A stretch of 64,000 nucleotides of DNA, from the NCBI RefSeq assembly GCF_030408915.1, contig NZ_CP047654.1, positions 1,798,001 through 1,862,000 of the forward strand. Direction: 5' to 3'. This document shows, in pieces, positions 34,539 to 44,368 of this stretch. Made by a program: the position numbers and the translations under genes. The notes beneath the pieces are model-generated. The model was not told where the DNA came from, searched no databases, and worked only from the letters and a program-made list of their open reading frames with translations. Position 1 is the stretch's first letter; each line of letters begins with the position of its first letter. This stretch comes from Corynebacterium guangdongense (GTDB taxonomy: Bacteria > Actinomycetota > Actinomycetes > Mycobacteriales > Mycobacteriaceae).

Positions 34539-35938
34539 TCCTCCCGCGCCCGCCGGGCGAACCAGTCCTCCCAGGCCAGGGAGTCCAGCGGATCCGCCGC
34601 CACCAGCTGCTCATCGTCGACGGCGAAGGTCCTGGTCGGCCCGGGGCCGGTCGCACGGGTCTCGAAACGCACGGAGACCACCCCGTGCCCGGTCCCCTGC
34701 ACCCAGCCGTGCCCGTACTCGGGGTGGTGGACGTCCTGCGTCGCGGCGAACCGGGGTCCGCCCGCGACGGGCACCTCCTCCTGCTCGACGACGACCTCGG
34801 CGACGTCCCCGTGATCGGACACGCCCGTCTCATAATCCCCGTCTGTCGACGCCGCCTTCCGCGCGATCTGGCGATCCAGCTCCGGGAAGAGCACGTGCTG
34901 GCGTCCCTCCTCCAGCCCGGACAAGCTCACGCCGACCAGGCGGACAGGCCCGACCTCATCCGGGTAGCGCACCAGCCGGAAGGCGGTGGCACTCAGGGTC
35001 TCGACGTCGTCGGTGGCGTAGGGCAGCGTCGCGGAACGCGACTCGATGTGGAAGTCGGCCATGCGCAGCTTCACGGTGACGGTCCGGGCGCCGCGCCCGT
35101 CGGCGAGCAGGCGGCGGTGCGCCCCCTCGGCGGCGCGGGTCAGCGCCCGGTCGACCTCGGCCCGCGTCGTCAGGTCCCGGGCGTAGGTGTGCTCCGCGGA
35201 GATCTGCTTGGCGATCGCCCGGGGGGCGACCTCCCTGTCGTCGACGCCGCGCGCCAGCCGCCACAGGTTGAGGCCCGTCGTCGAGCCCAGCGAGATCTCG
35301 ACCTCCCGCTCACTCAACGCCGCCAGCTGACCGATGGTCTCCACGCCCATGGCGGTGAGCTTGGCCTCAGTGACAGGCCCGACGCCCCACAGCTTCGCGA
35401 CGTCCATCGGATGCAGATCCCGCTCCAGGTGCTCCGGCTCGAAGACGAAGGTGCCGTCCGGCTTCGCCTCGTCCGAGCCGATCTTCGCGTACTGCTTGCC
35501 CGGTCCGGCCCCGATGGAACTGGGCAGGCCGGTGATCCCGCGGATCTCGGCGCGCAGCTCCTCCGCCCACGCGCGGACCTCCGCCACCCCGGCCCCGGCC
35601 AGCTCCGGCGGCTCCATGAACCCCTCGTCGACCGAGAGCTGCTCGACGACGTCGACCTTCGAGGAGATGACCTCGAACACACGCTTCGACGCCGCCGAGT
35701 ACACCGACTTCCGGGGGCTGACCGTCACCGCCCTGGGCCCGACCAGGCGCAGCGCCTGGAACATCGGCATCGCCGAATGTGCCCCGTACGCACGGGCCTC
35801 ATAGGAGCAGCCCGCCACCACCCCTCGTCCGCCGACGCCGCCGACGAGCACCGGGCGTCCCCGCAGCGTGGGCCGGGTCAGCTGCTCCACGGACGCGAAG
35901 AACGCATCCATGTCGATGTGCAGGACCCAGCGATTCAT
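34535..35938 (-). CDS. dinB: DNA polymerase IV (Y family) DinB
   Basis: A 467-residue translesion polymerase. The palm motifs HIDMDAFFASVEQ (D9, D11) and EQLSVDEGFMEPP supply the catalytic acids; CSYEARAYGAHSAMP is the fingers. Helix-hairpin-helix (KLWGVGPVTEAKLTAMGVETIGQL) and little-finger regions follow. The last 75 residues (about 390-467, GPRFAATQDVHHPEYGHGWVQGTG) are an extra C-terminal domain typical of actinobacterial DinB. The consensus SIDEA is SVDEG here. The ATG at 35938 has TACACT eight bases upstream, so the message is leaderless; no LexA box is visible there. Confidence 0.94.
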   Translation of the reverse strand: MNRWVLHIDMDAFFASVEQLTRPTLRGRPVLVGGVGGRGVVAGCSYEARAYGAHSAMPMFQALRLVGPRAVTVSPRKSVYSAASKRVFEVISSKVDVVEQLSVDEGFMEPPELAGAGVAEVRAWAEELRAEIRGITGLPSSIGAGPGKQYAKIGSDEAKPDGTFVFEPEHLERDLHPMDVAKLWGVGPVTEAKLTAMGVETIGQLAALSEREVEISLGSTTGLNLWRLARGVDDREVAPRAIAKQISAEHTYARDLTTRAEVDRALTRAAEGAHRRLLADGRGARTVTVKLRMADFHIESRSATLPYATDDVETLSATAFRLVRYPDEVGPVRLVGVSLSGLEEGRQHVLFPELDRQIARKAASTDGDYETGVSDHGDVAEVVVEQEEVPVAGGPRFAATQDVHHPEYGHGWVQGTGHGVVSVRFETRATGPGPTRTFAVDDEQLVAADPLDSLAWEDWFARRARED

Positions 35939-35946
35939 ACCTGCCC

Positions 35947-35952
35947 AGTGTA
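35947..35952 (-). promoter_or_regulatory. dinB: -10 element TACACT, leaderless start of dinB
   Basis: TACACT on the minus strand, eight bases before the dinB ATG. Confidence 0.45.
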
Positions 35953-36000
35953 GGAGGCGGCCGCAGCGGCTCCGGCAGCGGACCCTGCGCACCGCGGGGG

Positions 36001-36861
36001 TCACGGCCGCTTGAGGACCACCGCGGTCACCACGAGGGCTACGCCGATCATCTCCGGGAGCGTGAGGAACTGCCGTAGCGCGATCGCGCCGACCACCGCC
36101 GCGACCACCGGGAGGATGGCCTGGAGCACGGCGAAGTAGCCCGGCCCGGCCCAGCGCATGACGACCTGATCCAGCGAGTAGGGCACCACCGAGGAGAAGA
36201 AGCCCAGCCCCAGCGCCAGCACCGCCATGATCAGCAGGTTCGCGTCCGTGTCCGGGGCGCGGAACTGGTGGAGGGCCACGAAAGGCAGGGCGGCCAGGGA
36301 GGCCCAGGTGAAGCCGACGGCCATGGAGGTGCCGGAGCTGCCGGCGTCGCCGGCGATTCGGGTGCCGGTGAGAATGTAGCCCGCCCACATCGCGCCGGCG
36401 AGCAGCGCGAAGACGATGCCGACCGCGCTGGTCGACCAGCTGGCCCCGGAGATGACGACCACTCCGGTCGCCGCCAGCGCCAGCGCCGTCCAGTCGCGGC
36501 GGCTGCGCGACCCCCAGGCCGCCACGGCGATCGGCCCGAGGAACTCGATCGCGACGGCCGTGCCCAGCGGCAGGTGGTTGATGGAGACGTAGAACGTCAT
36601 GTTCATCGCCATCGTGAAGAGTCCGTAGACGGCGGCGTCCCGGCCGCTGATACCGAGGAAGTCACGGATCCGGGGCCGGTGGATGAGCAGCAGAATCAGG
36701 GCGCCGGCGGCGATGCGCAGCCACGCGACCACGGCGGGCGGATGGGTCGCGAAGAGTCCGACGGCGATGGCCGCGCCCGCGTACATCGAGACGCCGGAGA
36801 CGACCGCGAGGGCCGGCGCCCCGAGCCTGGTCCGCGTCGATTCATCCAGGGAGTTGTTCAT
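36001..36861 (-). CDS. EamA family permease (RhtA-like exporter)
   Basis: A 286-residue drug/metabolite-superfamily permease with ten hydrophobic helices. AVVAWLRIAAGALILLL, FYVSINHLPLGTAVAIEFLGPIAVA and SSVVPYSLDQVVMRWAGPGYFAVLQAILPVVAAVVG match the threonine/homoserine exporter RhtA group; the substrate is inferred only. The start is ATG at 36861 or the adjoining GTG at 36864; TAGATT lies seven bases before the GTG, which hints at a leaderless GTG start. Divergent from the small gene at 36905. Confidence 0.85.
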   Translation of the reverse strand: MNNSLDESTRTRLGAPALAVVSGVSMYAGAAIAVGLFATHPPAVVAWLRIAAGALILLLIHRPRIRDFLGISGRDAAVYGLFTMAMNMTFYVSINHLPLGTAVAIEFLGPIAVAAWGSRSRRDWTALALAATGVVVISGASWSTSAVGIVFALLAGAMWAGYILTGTRIAGDAGSSGTSMAVGFTWASLAALPFVALHQFRAPDTDANLLIMAVLALGLGFFSSVVPYSLDQVVMRWAGPGYFAVLQAILPVVAAVVGAIALRQFLTLPEMIGVALVVTAVVLKRP

Positions 36862-36871
36862 CACCCATGGC

Positions 36872-36895
36872 AATCTACCCGGTGTTCGCTAGTCT
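36872..36895. promoter_or_regulatory. Back-to-back -10 elements of divergent leaderless genes
   Basis: Minus strand: TAGATT just upstream of the permease start. Plus strand: TAGTCT at 36890-36895, nine bases before the ATG at 36905. The whole divergent region is about 40 bp. Confidence 0.35.
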
Positions 36896-36904
36896 GGGTC
36901 GACC

Positions 36905-37273
36905 ATGGCCTACGACCTCTTTCTCATTGACCCTGCCCAGGTCCCCTCGGATCCCGACGCCTGGCTCAACAACGCCCTCCACCGCGCCGCCGGATCCCGG
37001 CCCGTCCCGGAGAAACTGCGGCGCGCGCACGAGGACCTGCGCGGTCGCCTCGACGCCGCCTGGCACCTGGACCACGACCACCTGGGCATCACCCTGGCCT
37101 GGGCGGATCTGAACGACAGCCTCGAGACGATCCGGGGTGTGGCCGCCGACCTCGGCCTCGGCGTGTACGACTACTCCGGTGGTGGCACGGTGAGTTTCCC
37201 GACCACCTCGGTCCTGCAGCGGGCGTTCACCGATGGGGCGAGCGGGCGGGAGTGCCGCACCCGCGGGGTGTGA
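36905..37273 (+). CDS. Conserved hypothetical protein, 122 residues
   Basis: A small soluble protein beginning MAYDLFLIDPAQVPSDPDAW, a start seen in unnamed actinobacterial proteins related to phage-like or immunity-type ferredoxin folds. Helical N-terminal half, then LGVYDYSGGGTVSFPTTSV. I do not know the function. The ATG at 36905 has TAGTCT nine bases upstream. It converges on ileS, separated by a large composite inverted repeat. Its last ten codons (from DGASGREC) look like read-through filler. Confidence 0.5.
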   Translation: MAYDLFLIDPAQVPSDPDAWLNNALHRAAGSRPVPEKLRRAHEDLRGRLDAAWHLDHDHLGITLAWADLNDSLETIRGVAADLGLGVYDYSGGGTVSFPTTSVLQRAFTDGASGRECRTRGV

Positions 37274-37287
37274 GCGAGGGCGCGTGG

Positions 37288-37367
37288 CGAAAGGCCCCCT
37301 CCCGAAAGGCTGGCCCACCGCCTGATTTCGTAGACATGGGCCGGGGCTTTCGGGACGGGGCCTTTCG
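37288..37367. terminator. Composite nested inverted repeat between convergent genes
   Basis: An outer stem CGAAAGGCCCC (37288-37298) pairs with GGGGCCTTTCG (37357-37367); an inner CCCGAAAG (37301-37308) pairs with CTTTCGGG (37347-37354); and GGCCCA (37312-37317) pairs with TGGGCC (37337-37342). All three nest in one 80-nt structure. It probably ends the ileS transcript and that of the 36905 gene. Confidence 0.7.
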
Positions 37368-37378
37368 GGTTGAGGGAG

Positions 37379-40300
37379 CTAGCTGTTCTTGCGCACCGTC
37401 GCGCGCACGCCCTTGACGACGTCGTGTGCGTCGGCAAGCTCGTCGGTGGTGACGGTGAAGGAGGTGGAGAGGGTCTCGGTGGCCATGTGCTCGGCGTGGC
37501 GGTTGGCCCACTCCTCCTTCTCGGCCGGGACGGACAGCACGGTGGTGATGCGGTCGGAGACCTCGAAGTCCTCCTTCTTGCGTGCGTCCTGCAGCCCGCG
37601 GATGACGTCGGCGGCCCAGCCCTCGGCCTCAAGTTCCTCGGTGACCTCGGTGTCGAGCACGACGAGCCCGCCCAGGCCGTCGATGGCGGCGGTGGACTCC
37701 GGGTTCTCGGCGACGAGGCGCTCGGAGAACTCCTCCTCGGTCAGGGTGATGCCGCCGGCGACGACCTGGTCGCCGGTGCGGGTGTAGTCGCCGGACTTCA
37801 CGGCCTTGATGACGGTCTGGACGTCACGGCCCAGGCGCGGGCCCGCGACCTTGGCGTTGACGACGACCTCGAAGGTGCCGACGGAGTCGACGTCGTCGGT
37901 CAGGGTGACGTTCTTGACGTTGACCTCGTCGCGGATGACGTCGGCGAACGGGGCGAGCCTGCTCGACTCCTCCAGCGCGACGGTCAGCCCCGGCAGCGGC
38001 AGACGGTTGCGCAGCTTGTTGGACTTGCGCACCGAGGACGCGGCCGAGCACACGCCGCGGACGGCGTCCATGGTGGCGACCAGATCGGCGTCGGCGGGCA
38101 AGTCGGCCGCGACCGGGTAGTCGCTCAGGTGGACGGAACGTCCCCCGGTCAGACCGCGCCAGATGACCTCCGAGACGAAGGGCAGCAGCGGGGCGACGGT
38201 GCGGGTGAGCACCTCGAGCACGGTGTGGAGGGTGTTGAAGGCCTCCGGGTGCGCCTCCTGGCCCGCCCAGAAGCGGTCGCGGGAACGACGCACGTACCAG
38301 TTGGTCAGGACGTCGGCGAAGAGGCGGACCTCCTCGGTGGCGCTGGCGATGTCGCTGGCGTCGAGCGCCTGACCGACGTTGGCCACCAGGTCATGCAGCT
38401 TGGCCAGGATGTAGCGGTCGAGCACGTCGGTGGAGTCGACGGACCAGGTCGCCTCCTCGGAGGCGTAGAGCTGCAGGAAGGTGTAGGCGTTCCAGATCGG
38501 CAGGATGGCCTGGCGGACGCCGTCGCGGATGCCCTGCTCGGTGACGATGAGGTTGCCGCCGTGCAGGATCGGCGAGGCCATGAGGAACCAGCGCATCGCG
38601 TCGGAGCCGTCCCGGTCGAAGACCTCGTTGACGTCCGGGTAGTTGCCCTTGGACTTGGACATCTTCAGGCCGTCGTCGCCGAGGACGATGCCGTGGGCGA
38701 CGACGCGCTTAAAGGCCGGGCGGTCGAACAGCGCCACCGACAGGACGTGCAGCAGGTAGAACCAGCCACGGGTCTGGCCGATGTACTCGACGATGAAGTC
38801 CGAGGGGTGGTTCTCCTCGAAGAACTCCTTGTTCTCGAAGGGATAGTGGAACTGCGCGAAGGGCATGGAGCCGGAGTCGAACCAGACGTCGAGGACGTCC
38901 GGCACACGGCGCATGATGGACTGCCCGGTCGGGTCATCCGGGTTCGGGCGGGTCAGGTCGTCGATGTACGGGCGGTGCAGCGAATCCGGACGCACGCCGA
39001 AGTCGGCTTCGAGCTCATCGAGGGAGCCGTAGACGTCGGTGCGCGGGTACTCCGGGTTGTCGGACTCCCAGACCGGGATAGGCGATCCCCAGTAGCGGGA
39101 GCGGGAGATGTTCCAGTCGCGGGCGTTCTCCAGCCATTTGCCGAACTGGCCGTCCCGGACGTGCTCCGGAAGCCACTCGATCTCCTCGCGGTTGAGCTCG
39201 ACCATGCGGTCCCGGATGGCCACGACGTCGACGAACCAGGACGGCAGCGCCATGTAGATCAGCGGAGTGCCCGAACGCCAGGAGTGCGGGTAGGAGTGGT
39301 CGATGGTCTGGTGCCGCAGCACCCGGCCGGCGGCCTTGAGGTCGCGGATGATGTCGGTGTTGGCGTCGAAGACCAGCTGGCCCTGGTACGGCGGGACGAG
39401 CTCGGTGAATTTGCCGTCCATGTCCACCGGGATGACCAGCGGAATCTCGTAACGGCTGGTGGTGGCCATATCGTCTTCACCGAAGGCCGGGGCCTGGTGG
39501 ACGATGCCGGTGCCGTCCTCGGTGGTGACATAGTCGGCCAGCAGGAACTGGAAGGAGTTCTCGTTGTCGGCGAAGAAGTCGAAGACCGGGGTGTAGGTCA
39601 GCCCCTCGAGGTCACTGCCCGGGAGGGTGAGCAGAATCTCGCGCTCCTCACCCAGCTCCTTGGCGTAGGAGCCGACCAGCGGCTCGGCAAGCATGACGGT
39701 GGTGCCGGCGAACTCGGCCACGGAGGAGTCCGCGCCGATCCTGACGACGACGTAGTTGACTTCCGGGTGGACGGCCAGCGCCAGGTTGGACGGCAGCGTC
39801 CACGGGGTGGTCGTCCACGCCAGGGCCGCGGTCTCGGCGAGGACGGGGTTCGCCTCGAGCGTCGCCGCGCCGGCGGTGCCCGGGCGGGCGCCGGTGATCG
39901 GCAGGGTGACGGTCAGCGTCGGGTCCTGGCGCATCTTGTAGGAATCGTCGAGGCGGGTCTCCTGGTTGGACAGCGGAGTGTGCTCGGCCCAGGAGTACGG
40001 CAGGACGCGGAAGCCCTTGTAGATCAGGCCCTTGTCATAGAGCTGCTTGAAGGCCCAGATGACGGACTCCATGTAGGACAGGTCCATCGTCTTGTAGCCG
40101 TTGTCGAAGTCGACCCAGCGGGCCTGACGGGTGACGTACTCCTTCCACTCCTCCGTGTAGCGGAGCACGGAGGTGGCGCAATACTCGTTGAACTTGGCCA
40201 GGCCCATGTCCTCGATCTGGCCCTTGTCGGTGATGCCGAGCTGCTTCTCCGCCTCCAGCTCGGCCGGCAGTCCGTGGGTGTCCCAGCCGAAGACGCGGGG

Positions 40301-40582
40301 CACGTGGTAGCCGCGCATGGTGCGGAAACGGGGGACGATGTCCTTGACGTAGCCGGTCAGCAGGTGGCCGTAGTGCGGCAGACCGTTGGCGAAGGGCGGC
40401 CCGTCATAGAAGACGTACTCCTCGCAGCCCTCCCGGTTCTCGAGCGAGGCCTGGAAGGTTCCGTCCTTGTCCCAGTAGGCGAGGACGTTCTCCTCCATCT
40501 CCGGGAAGCGGTTGGATCCGCCCGTCATGTCGATCTTCGGGTAGGCGCTGCCGACCTTGTTTTGGTTCGCGTCCGTCATCAT
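37379..40582 (-). CDS. ileS: Isoleucyl-tRNA synthetase IleS (type 2)
   Basis: A 1067-residue class I synthetase that charges tRNA-Ile. The HIGH-type motif reads [15 protein letters not shown] and the KMSKS loop reads [16 protein letters not shown]; both, with the length and [15 protein letters not shown], point to the eukaryote-like IleS2 group, which is generally insensitive to mupirocin. The editing domain is present (residues about 195-400). No C-terminal zinc cluster as in IleS1 is seen. The start is one of two adjacent ATGs (40582 or 40579) behind AAGGA, with a GTG at 40591 also possible. A T-box leader controls it. Confidence 0.96.
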   Translation of the reverse strand: MMTDANQNKVGSAYPKIDMTGGSNRFPEMEENVLAYWDKDGTFQASLENREGCEEYVFYDGPPFANGLPHYGHLLTGYVKDIVPRFRTMRGYHVPRVFGWDTHGLPAELEAEKQLGITDKGQIEDMGLAKFNEYCATSVLRYTEEWKEYVTRQARWVDFDNGYKTMDLSYMESVIWAFKQLYDKGLIYKGFRVLPYSWAEHTPLSNQETRLDDSYKMRQDPTLTVTLPITGARPGTAGAATLEANPVLAETAALAWTTTPWTLPSNLALAVHPEVNYVVVRIGADSSVAEFAGTTVMLAEPLVGSYAKELGEEREILLTLPGSDLEGLTYTPVFDFFADNENSFQFLLADYVTTEDGTGIVHQAPAFGEDDMATTSRYEIPLVIPVDMDGKFTELVPPYQGQLVFDANTDIIRDLKAAGRVLRHQTIDHSYPHSWRSGTPLIYMALPSWFVDVVAIRDRMVELNREEIEWLPEHVRDGQFGKWLENARDWNISRSRYWGSPIPVWESDNPEYPRTDVYGSLDELEADFGVRPDSLHRPYIDDLTRPNPDDPTGQSIMRRVPDVLDVWFDSGSMPFAQFHYPFENKEFFEENHPSDFIVEYIGQTRGWFYLLHVLSVALFDRPAFKRVVAHGIVLGDDGLKMSKSKGNYPDVNEVFDRDGSDAMRWFLMASPILHGGNLIVTEQGIRDGVRQAILPIWNAYTFLQLYASEEATWSVDSTDVLDRYILAKLHDLVANVGQALDASDIASATEEVRLFADVLTNWYVRRSRDRFWAGQEAHPEAFNTLHTVLEVLTRTVAPLLPFVSEVIWRGLTGGRSVHLSDYPVAADLPADADLVATMDAVRGVCSAASSVRKSNKLRNRLPLPGLTVALEESSRLAPFADVIRDEVNVKNVTLTDDVDSVGTFEVVVNAKVAGPRLGRDVQTVIKAVKSGDYTRTGDQVVAGGITLTEEEFSERLVAENPESTAAIDGLGGLVVLDTEVTEELEAEGWAADVIRGLQDARKKEDFEVSDRITTVLSVPAEKEEWANRHAEHMATETLSTSFTVTTDELADAHDVVKGVRATVRKNS

Positions 40583-40775
40583 GTCCTTCACTTACACAGG
40601 TAGCTGGGGCTTGCGGGGACGCTTGCGCGCGGTACCACCCCGCTTGGGCATGTTGATGCATGCCCCACTTCGTTTCTGTGGTGAAGGTATGTCACGGTCC
40701 CACCCGTCCGGTTCTACTGGGCCCGCGGCCGTTCTTCCGGAAGCTCCCCGGTGATGGCCGGATCAGCGCTTATCG
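40583..40775 (-). ncRNA. T-box leader RNA of ileS
   Basis: The minus strand at 40644-40627 reads AAGCGGGGTGGTACCGCG, the conserved T-box antiterminator/antisequestrator core. Upstream, at about 40759-40740, is CCATCACCGGGGAGCTTCCG, the actinobacterial short Stem I with the isoleucine specifier ATC at 40755-40753. Downstream, TCCCCGCAAGC can pair with the GCGGGG arm of the T-box as the competing helix. There is no U-run after it, so control is probably at translation start, as in other actinobacterial ileS leaders: uncharged tRNA-Ile frees the start region. Confidence 0.9.
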
Positions 40776-40781
40776 GCAACC

Positions 40782-40787
40782 ACTATA
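40782..40787 (-). promoter_or_regulatory. ileS: -10 element TATAGT of the ileS T-box transcript
   Basis: TATAGT on the minus strand about seven bases before the expected start of the T-box leader. The -35 region is GC-rich and has no good match. Confidence 0.5.
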
Positions 40788-40851
40788 CCCCCACCCCGGG
40801 TGCTCCCGTCCACCCGGGGCAGGCGCTCGCCGACACCGGGCGCCGCCCTCC

Positions 40852-40906
40852 CCCACCGACGACAGACTCCCCGGACCCGGGTAAACGGGTGCGGGGAGTC
40901 GGTGGG
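40852..40906 (-). terminator. Hairpin after divIVA
   Basis: CCCACCGAC (40852-40860) pairs with GTCGGTGGG (40898-40906), and GACTCCCC (40865-40872) can pair alternatively with GGGGAGTC (40893-40900) around CCCGGGTAAACGGG. The T-run is missing. It separates divIVA from the ileS leader. Confidence 0.5.
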
Positions 40907-40918
40907 GCGGCGGGAAGA

Positions 40919-41932
40919 CTAGTTGGTGCCCTCCGGGCCCGGCGCGGCGTTCGGTGCCGCGCTGCCGCGGGAGTCCAGGTCCTCGATCTGGGACTGCAGG
41001 ACGCTGCGCAGACGGGTGCGGTATTCCTTCTCGAAGGTGCGCAGCTCGGCGATGCGGGTCTCGAGGGCGGTCTGCTGCTTCTTCACCGTGGTCATGATCT
41101 CGGTGTGCTTGCGCTCGGCGTCGGCCTGCAGGGCCGCGGCCTTTTCCTCGGCCTGCTTGATCTGCGCCTCGGCGCGGGCGTTGGCCTCGTTGACCGTCTG
41201 CTCGGCCTGCTGCTTGGCGTTGTTGACCAGCTTCTCCGCCTCGGCGCGGGCCTCGGCCGTGGTCTTGTCGGCCTCCTGACGTGCGCTGTTGAGCTGTGCC
41301 TTGGAGCGGTTGTCGGCGTCGGTCAGCTGCTTCTCGGCGGAGGTGCGGGCCTCGTCCAGCATGGACTTGGACTCGGCCTGGGCCTCGGAGGTCAGTCGGT
41401 CGGCCATCTCCTGGGCCAGGCCCAGAACCTTGGCTGCCTGCATGTGGGTGTCCGGGTTGGCCAGGCCGGCGGCACCGGCGCTGGCGCCCGCGCCAACTGC
41501 GGCGGCCGCCGGAGCTGCGGCGGACTTCTGGGAGGCGTCGCGCTTGGCGGCCTCGGCGTCCCGGCGTGCCTGCTCGGCCTCGGTCTTGGCCTTCTGCGCC
41601 TCGTTCTTCGCGGCCTTGGCCTCGGACTCGGCCTTGTCGGCGGCCTTGCGGGCGTCGCCCAGCTTCGCCTCGTACTCGTTGCGGAGCTCGGCCTCGATGG
41701 AGGAGCGCAGCTTCTTCTCGTCGACGTCGGAGCCACCGGTGGTGGCGGCCTCGGCGGCTGCAGGTGCGGCACCGGAACCGGAGCGAAGCTTCTCGTTCTC
41801 GTCGATCAGCTGGGCCAGGGTGTCCTCAACGAGGTCCAGGAACTGGTCGACCTCGTCCTCGTTGTAGCCCCGCTTGCCGATCGGCGGCTTACTAAAAGCG
41901 ACATTGTGCACGTCAGCAGGAGTCAGCGGCAT
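40919..41932 (-). CDS. divIVA: DivIVA/Wag31 polar growth scaffold
   Basis: A 337-residue coiled-coil protein that binds curved membrane at the poles and recruits the cell-elongation machinery. The N-terminal membrane-binding domain is [39 protein letters not shown], nearly invariant in corynebacteria. A Ser/Gly/Ala linker follows, then a long coiled coil ([26 protein letters not shown]...), interrupted by an Ala-rich stretch around residue 150, and a second coiled coil. I chose the ATG at 41932, which has GAAGGG seven bases upstream; the ATG at 41938 is too close to it. In relatives yggT lies directly upstream; here a copper ATPase gene is between them. Confidence 0.95.
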   Translation of the reverse strand: MPLTPADVHNVAFSKPPIGKRGYNEDEVDQFLDLVEDTLAQLIDENEKLRSGSGAAPAAAEAATTGGSDVDEKKLRSSIEAELRNEYEAKLGDARKAADKAESEAKAAKNEAQKAKTEAEQARRDAEAAKRDASQKSAAAPAAAAVGAGASAGAAGLANPDTHMQAAKVLGLAQEMADRLTSEAQAESKSMLDEARTSAEKQLTDADNRSKAQLNSARQEADKTTAEARAEAEKLVNNAKQQAEQTVNEANARAEAQIKQAEEKAAALQADAERKHTEIMTTVKKQQTALETRIAELRTFEKEYRTRLRSVLQSQIEDLDSRGSAAPNAAPGPEGTN

Positions 41933-42015
41933 TGGCATTCCCTTCGGTTTGATGACCCACCGTGACCGGCAGGCGCGAGAGGCGGTAACGGGCCCCTCAC
42001 ATTGCGTTTCTCTTA

Positions 42016-42051
42016 ATGGTAAAGGATTGTCCCGGCCAGTGTAGCCGTCAC
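42016..42051 (-). promoter_or_regulatory. divIVA: Candidate -10 elements of divIVA
   Basis: TACCAT at 42021-42016 and TACACT near 42045-42040 on the minus strand, about 85-110 bases before the ATG, in the 243-bp gap 41933-42175. That gap has no coding sequence and turns AT-rich in the middle. Confidence 0.3.
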
Positions 42052-42175
42052 ACTCTCATTATTGCAGGCGCAATATTTGCCAATCTTAACGTTAGACGGG
42101 CTTTTCGCTGGGTTCTGGCTCGCGGCACGCCACGATTGCTCTGGGGAGTCCCGCTTTCGCCACCCTCGCCCGGGG

Positions 42176-44341
42176 TCATCTCAAGGAAATACGGGCATGA
42201 TCAGACTCCGGCACCTCCCCGGTCTCGGGGGCAACCTCCGCCGGGTCGAGGTTGAGCGAGCGCAGGGTCATGGCGTTGACGGCGACGATGATCGTCGACA
42301 GGGACATGAGGATGGCGCCCACCGCCGGCGGCAGCACGAACCCGATCGGTGCGAGCACACCGGCAGCCAGCGGGACGGCCACGATGTTGTAGCCGGCCGC
42401 CCACACCAGGTTCTGGACCATCTTGCGGTAGCTGCGCTCCGAGAGCAGGATCATCGAGACCACCCCGCGCGGATCGTTGCCGGCCAGGATGACGTCGGCG
42501 GACTCCATCGCCACGTCCGTGCCGGCCCCGATGGCGATGCCCACGTCGGCGCGCGCCAGCGCCGGGGCGTCGTTGACTCCGTCACCGACCATCGCCACCG
42601 TCAGGCCACGCCCCTGCAGTTCGATGACCGCCTTATCCTTGTCCTCCGGCAGCACCTCGGCGAATACCTCGTCGATGCCGAGCTGCGCCGCGACCGCGTC
42701 GGCCACCTGCCGGGCGTCGCCGGTGATCATGGCGACCCGGACGCCGCGCTCGTGCAGCGCCGTCACCGCGTCACGCGACTCCGAACGAATCTCGTCCTCG
42801 ACGGCGACAGCTCCGATCACCCGCCCGTCCCGGACGACGTAGATGACGCCGGCGCCGCGCTCAATCCAGGCCCGCGTGGCGTCGTCAAGCCCGGGCTCAA
42901 GGGTGGGGCCCAGCTCCGCGAGCATGGTCGGCCCGCCCACGGTGACCTCGGCGCCGTCGACCGTGGCGCGCACCCCCCTGCCGGCGGCGGCCCGGAAGTT
43001 GTCGGCGTGCGGGACGCCGGGTCCGGCCGCGGCGACGATGGCGCGGGCGACCGGGTGCTCGCTGTCCATCTCGGCGGCGGCCGCCAGGCGGAGCATCTCC
43101 TGCTTGTCGACGCCCGCGGCGGCCGCCGCGTCGGTGACCGCGTGGGTGCCCTGGGTCAGCGTTCCGGTCTTGTCGAAGAGGACGACGTCAACCTCGCGCA
43201 TCTTCTCCAGGGCCAACCGGTTGCGGATGAGCAGGCCGTTCGCGGCGGCCAGCTCCGTGGAGTTGGAGATGACCAGGGGAATCGCCAGGCCCAGTGCGTG
43301 GGGGCAGGCGATGATCAGGACGGTGACGGTGCGGGTGATCGCGTCGTCGGGCGAGCCGACGCTGAGCCAGACGACGGCGGTGAGCACGGCGACGGCGAGC
43401 GCGAACCAGAACAGCCAGCCAGCGGCGCGGTCGGCCAGCGCCTGCGCCCGGGAGGAGGAGGACTGCGCCTCGGCGACCATCTTGTGGATGCCCGCGAGCG
43501 CCGTGTCCTCTCCCGTCTTCTCCACGCGCACACGCACCGAGCTGTCGGTGGCGACGGTGCCCGCGACGACCGCTCCGTCCACGGCGCGCTCCACCGGGCG
43601 GGACTCACCGGTGATCATCGACTCGTCGAACAGCGCCTCGCCCTCGACGATGACGCCGTCGGCGGGCACGCGGGAGCCGGACCGCACCAGGACGACGTCC
43701 CCCGGCGCCAACTCGGCGATCGGAACCGTGCGGATCTCGCCGTCCACCACTTTCTCCGCCTCTTCCGGCAGCAGCTCCGCCAGCGCGTCCAGCGCCGAGG
43801 ACGCCGCCCCCAGTGCACGCATCTCCAGCCAGTGGCCGAGGAGCATGATCACCACCAGCAGGGCCAGCTCCCACCAGAAATCGAGCATGAGCCCACCGAC
43901 GTTGAGGGAGGTCGCCATCGACGCAACGTAGGCGACGGTGATGGCCATCGCGATGAGCAGCATCATGCCCGGCTGCCGCCTGGTCACCTCCCCCACCGCA
44001 CCGGACAGGAAGGGCCAGCCCGCCCAGAAATAGATGATCGAGCCGAGGACCGGTGCGATCCAGGCGGAGCCGGGGAACTCGACGAGGCGGTAGCCCAGCA
44101 ACTCCGCGAACATCGGACTGAAGTAGACGACCGGAACCGCCAGGATCAACGACACCCAGAAACGGTCGCGGAACATCGCGACGTGACCGCCGTGGCTGCC
44201 GTGGGAGTCATGGGAGTCGTGACCGCCGTGGGCGGAATGAGCGGCATGATCTTTCCCGCCGGGCCGGGCAGGCCGGGTCTGACTGTCGGACGGGGCCGTG
44301 TGGGTGGGACCATGATGATGCGGGTGCTCGTGGGTGCTCAT
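42176..44341 (-). CDS. copB: Copper-translocating P1B-type ATPase (CopB-like)
   Basis: A 721-residue P-type ATPase that exports copper. The first 60 residues are His-rich (MSTHEHPHHHGPTH, HAAHSAHGGHDSHDSHGSHGGH) in place of a CxxC metal domain. Eight helices are expected; the ion-binding motif is ACPHAL (C346-P347-H348), the CPH type of CopB rather than CPC. The phosphorylated aspartate is D390 in DKTGTLTQG, TGES is present in the actuator (MITGESRPVE), and GDGVNDAPALARADVGIA is the hinge. The ATG at 44341 has AAGGAG upstream and a CsoR-type palindrome 28 bp before it. It sits as a single gene within the conserved division cluster. Confidence 0.93.
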   Translation of the reverse strand: MSTHEHPHHHGPTHTAPSDSQTRPARPGGKDHAAHSAHGGHDSHDSHGSHGGHVAMFRDRFWVSLILAVPVVYFSPMFAELLGYRLVEFPGSAWIAPVLGSIIYFWAGWPFLSGAVGEVTRRQPGMMLLIAMAITVAYVASMATSLNVGGLMLDFWWELALLVVIMLLGHWLEMRALGAASSALDALAELLPEEAEKVVDGEIRTVPIAELAPGDVVLVRSGSRVPADGVIVEGEALFDESMITGESRPVERAVDGAVVAGTVATDSSVRVRVEKTGEDTALAGIHKMVAEAQSSSSRAQALADRAAGWLFWFALAVAVLTAVVWLSVGSPDDAITRTVTVLIIACPHALGLAIPLVISNSTELAAANGLLIRNRLALEKMREVDVVLFDKTGTLTQGTHAVTDAAAAAGVDKQEMLRLAAAAEMDSEHPVARAIVAAAGPGVPHADNFRAAAGRGVRATVDGAEVTVGGPTMLAELGPTLEPGLDDATRAWIERGAGVIYVVRDGRVIGAVAVEDEIRSESRDAVTALHERGVRVAMITGDARQVADAVAAQLGIDEVFAEVLPEDKDKAVIELQGRGLTVAMVGDGVNDAPALARADVGIAIGAGTDVAMESADVILAGNDPRGVVSMILLSERSYRKMVQNLVWAAGYNIVAVPLAAGVLAPIGFVLPPAVGAILMSLSTIIVAVNAMTLRSLNLDPAEVAPETGEVPESDHARISLR

Positions 44342-44368
44342 TATTCATCCTCTCCTTAACCCCGACCC

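Noticed and set aside
35939..36388. Extension of dinB upstream by 150 codons
   Set aside because: The Y-family polymerase N-terminus (HIDMDAFF) begins directly at ATG 35938. The upstream frame is a shadow of the EamA permease gene.
37370..40603. A plus-strand open frame of over 1000 codons running antisense to ileS
   Set aside because: High-GC codon bias keeps the opposite frame open. The translation is Val/Gly/Asp/His-rich without domains, and ileS is certain.
42062..44359. A 765-codon open frame antisense to copB
   Set aside because: His/Asp/Arg-rich shadow of the ATPase gene; no recognisable fold.
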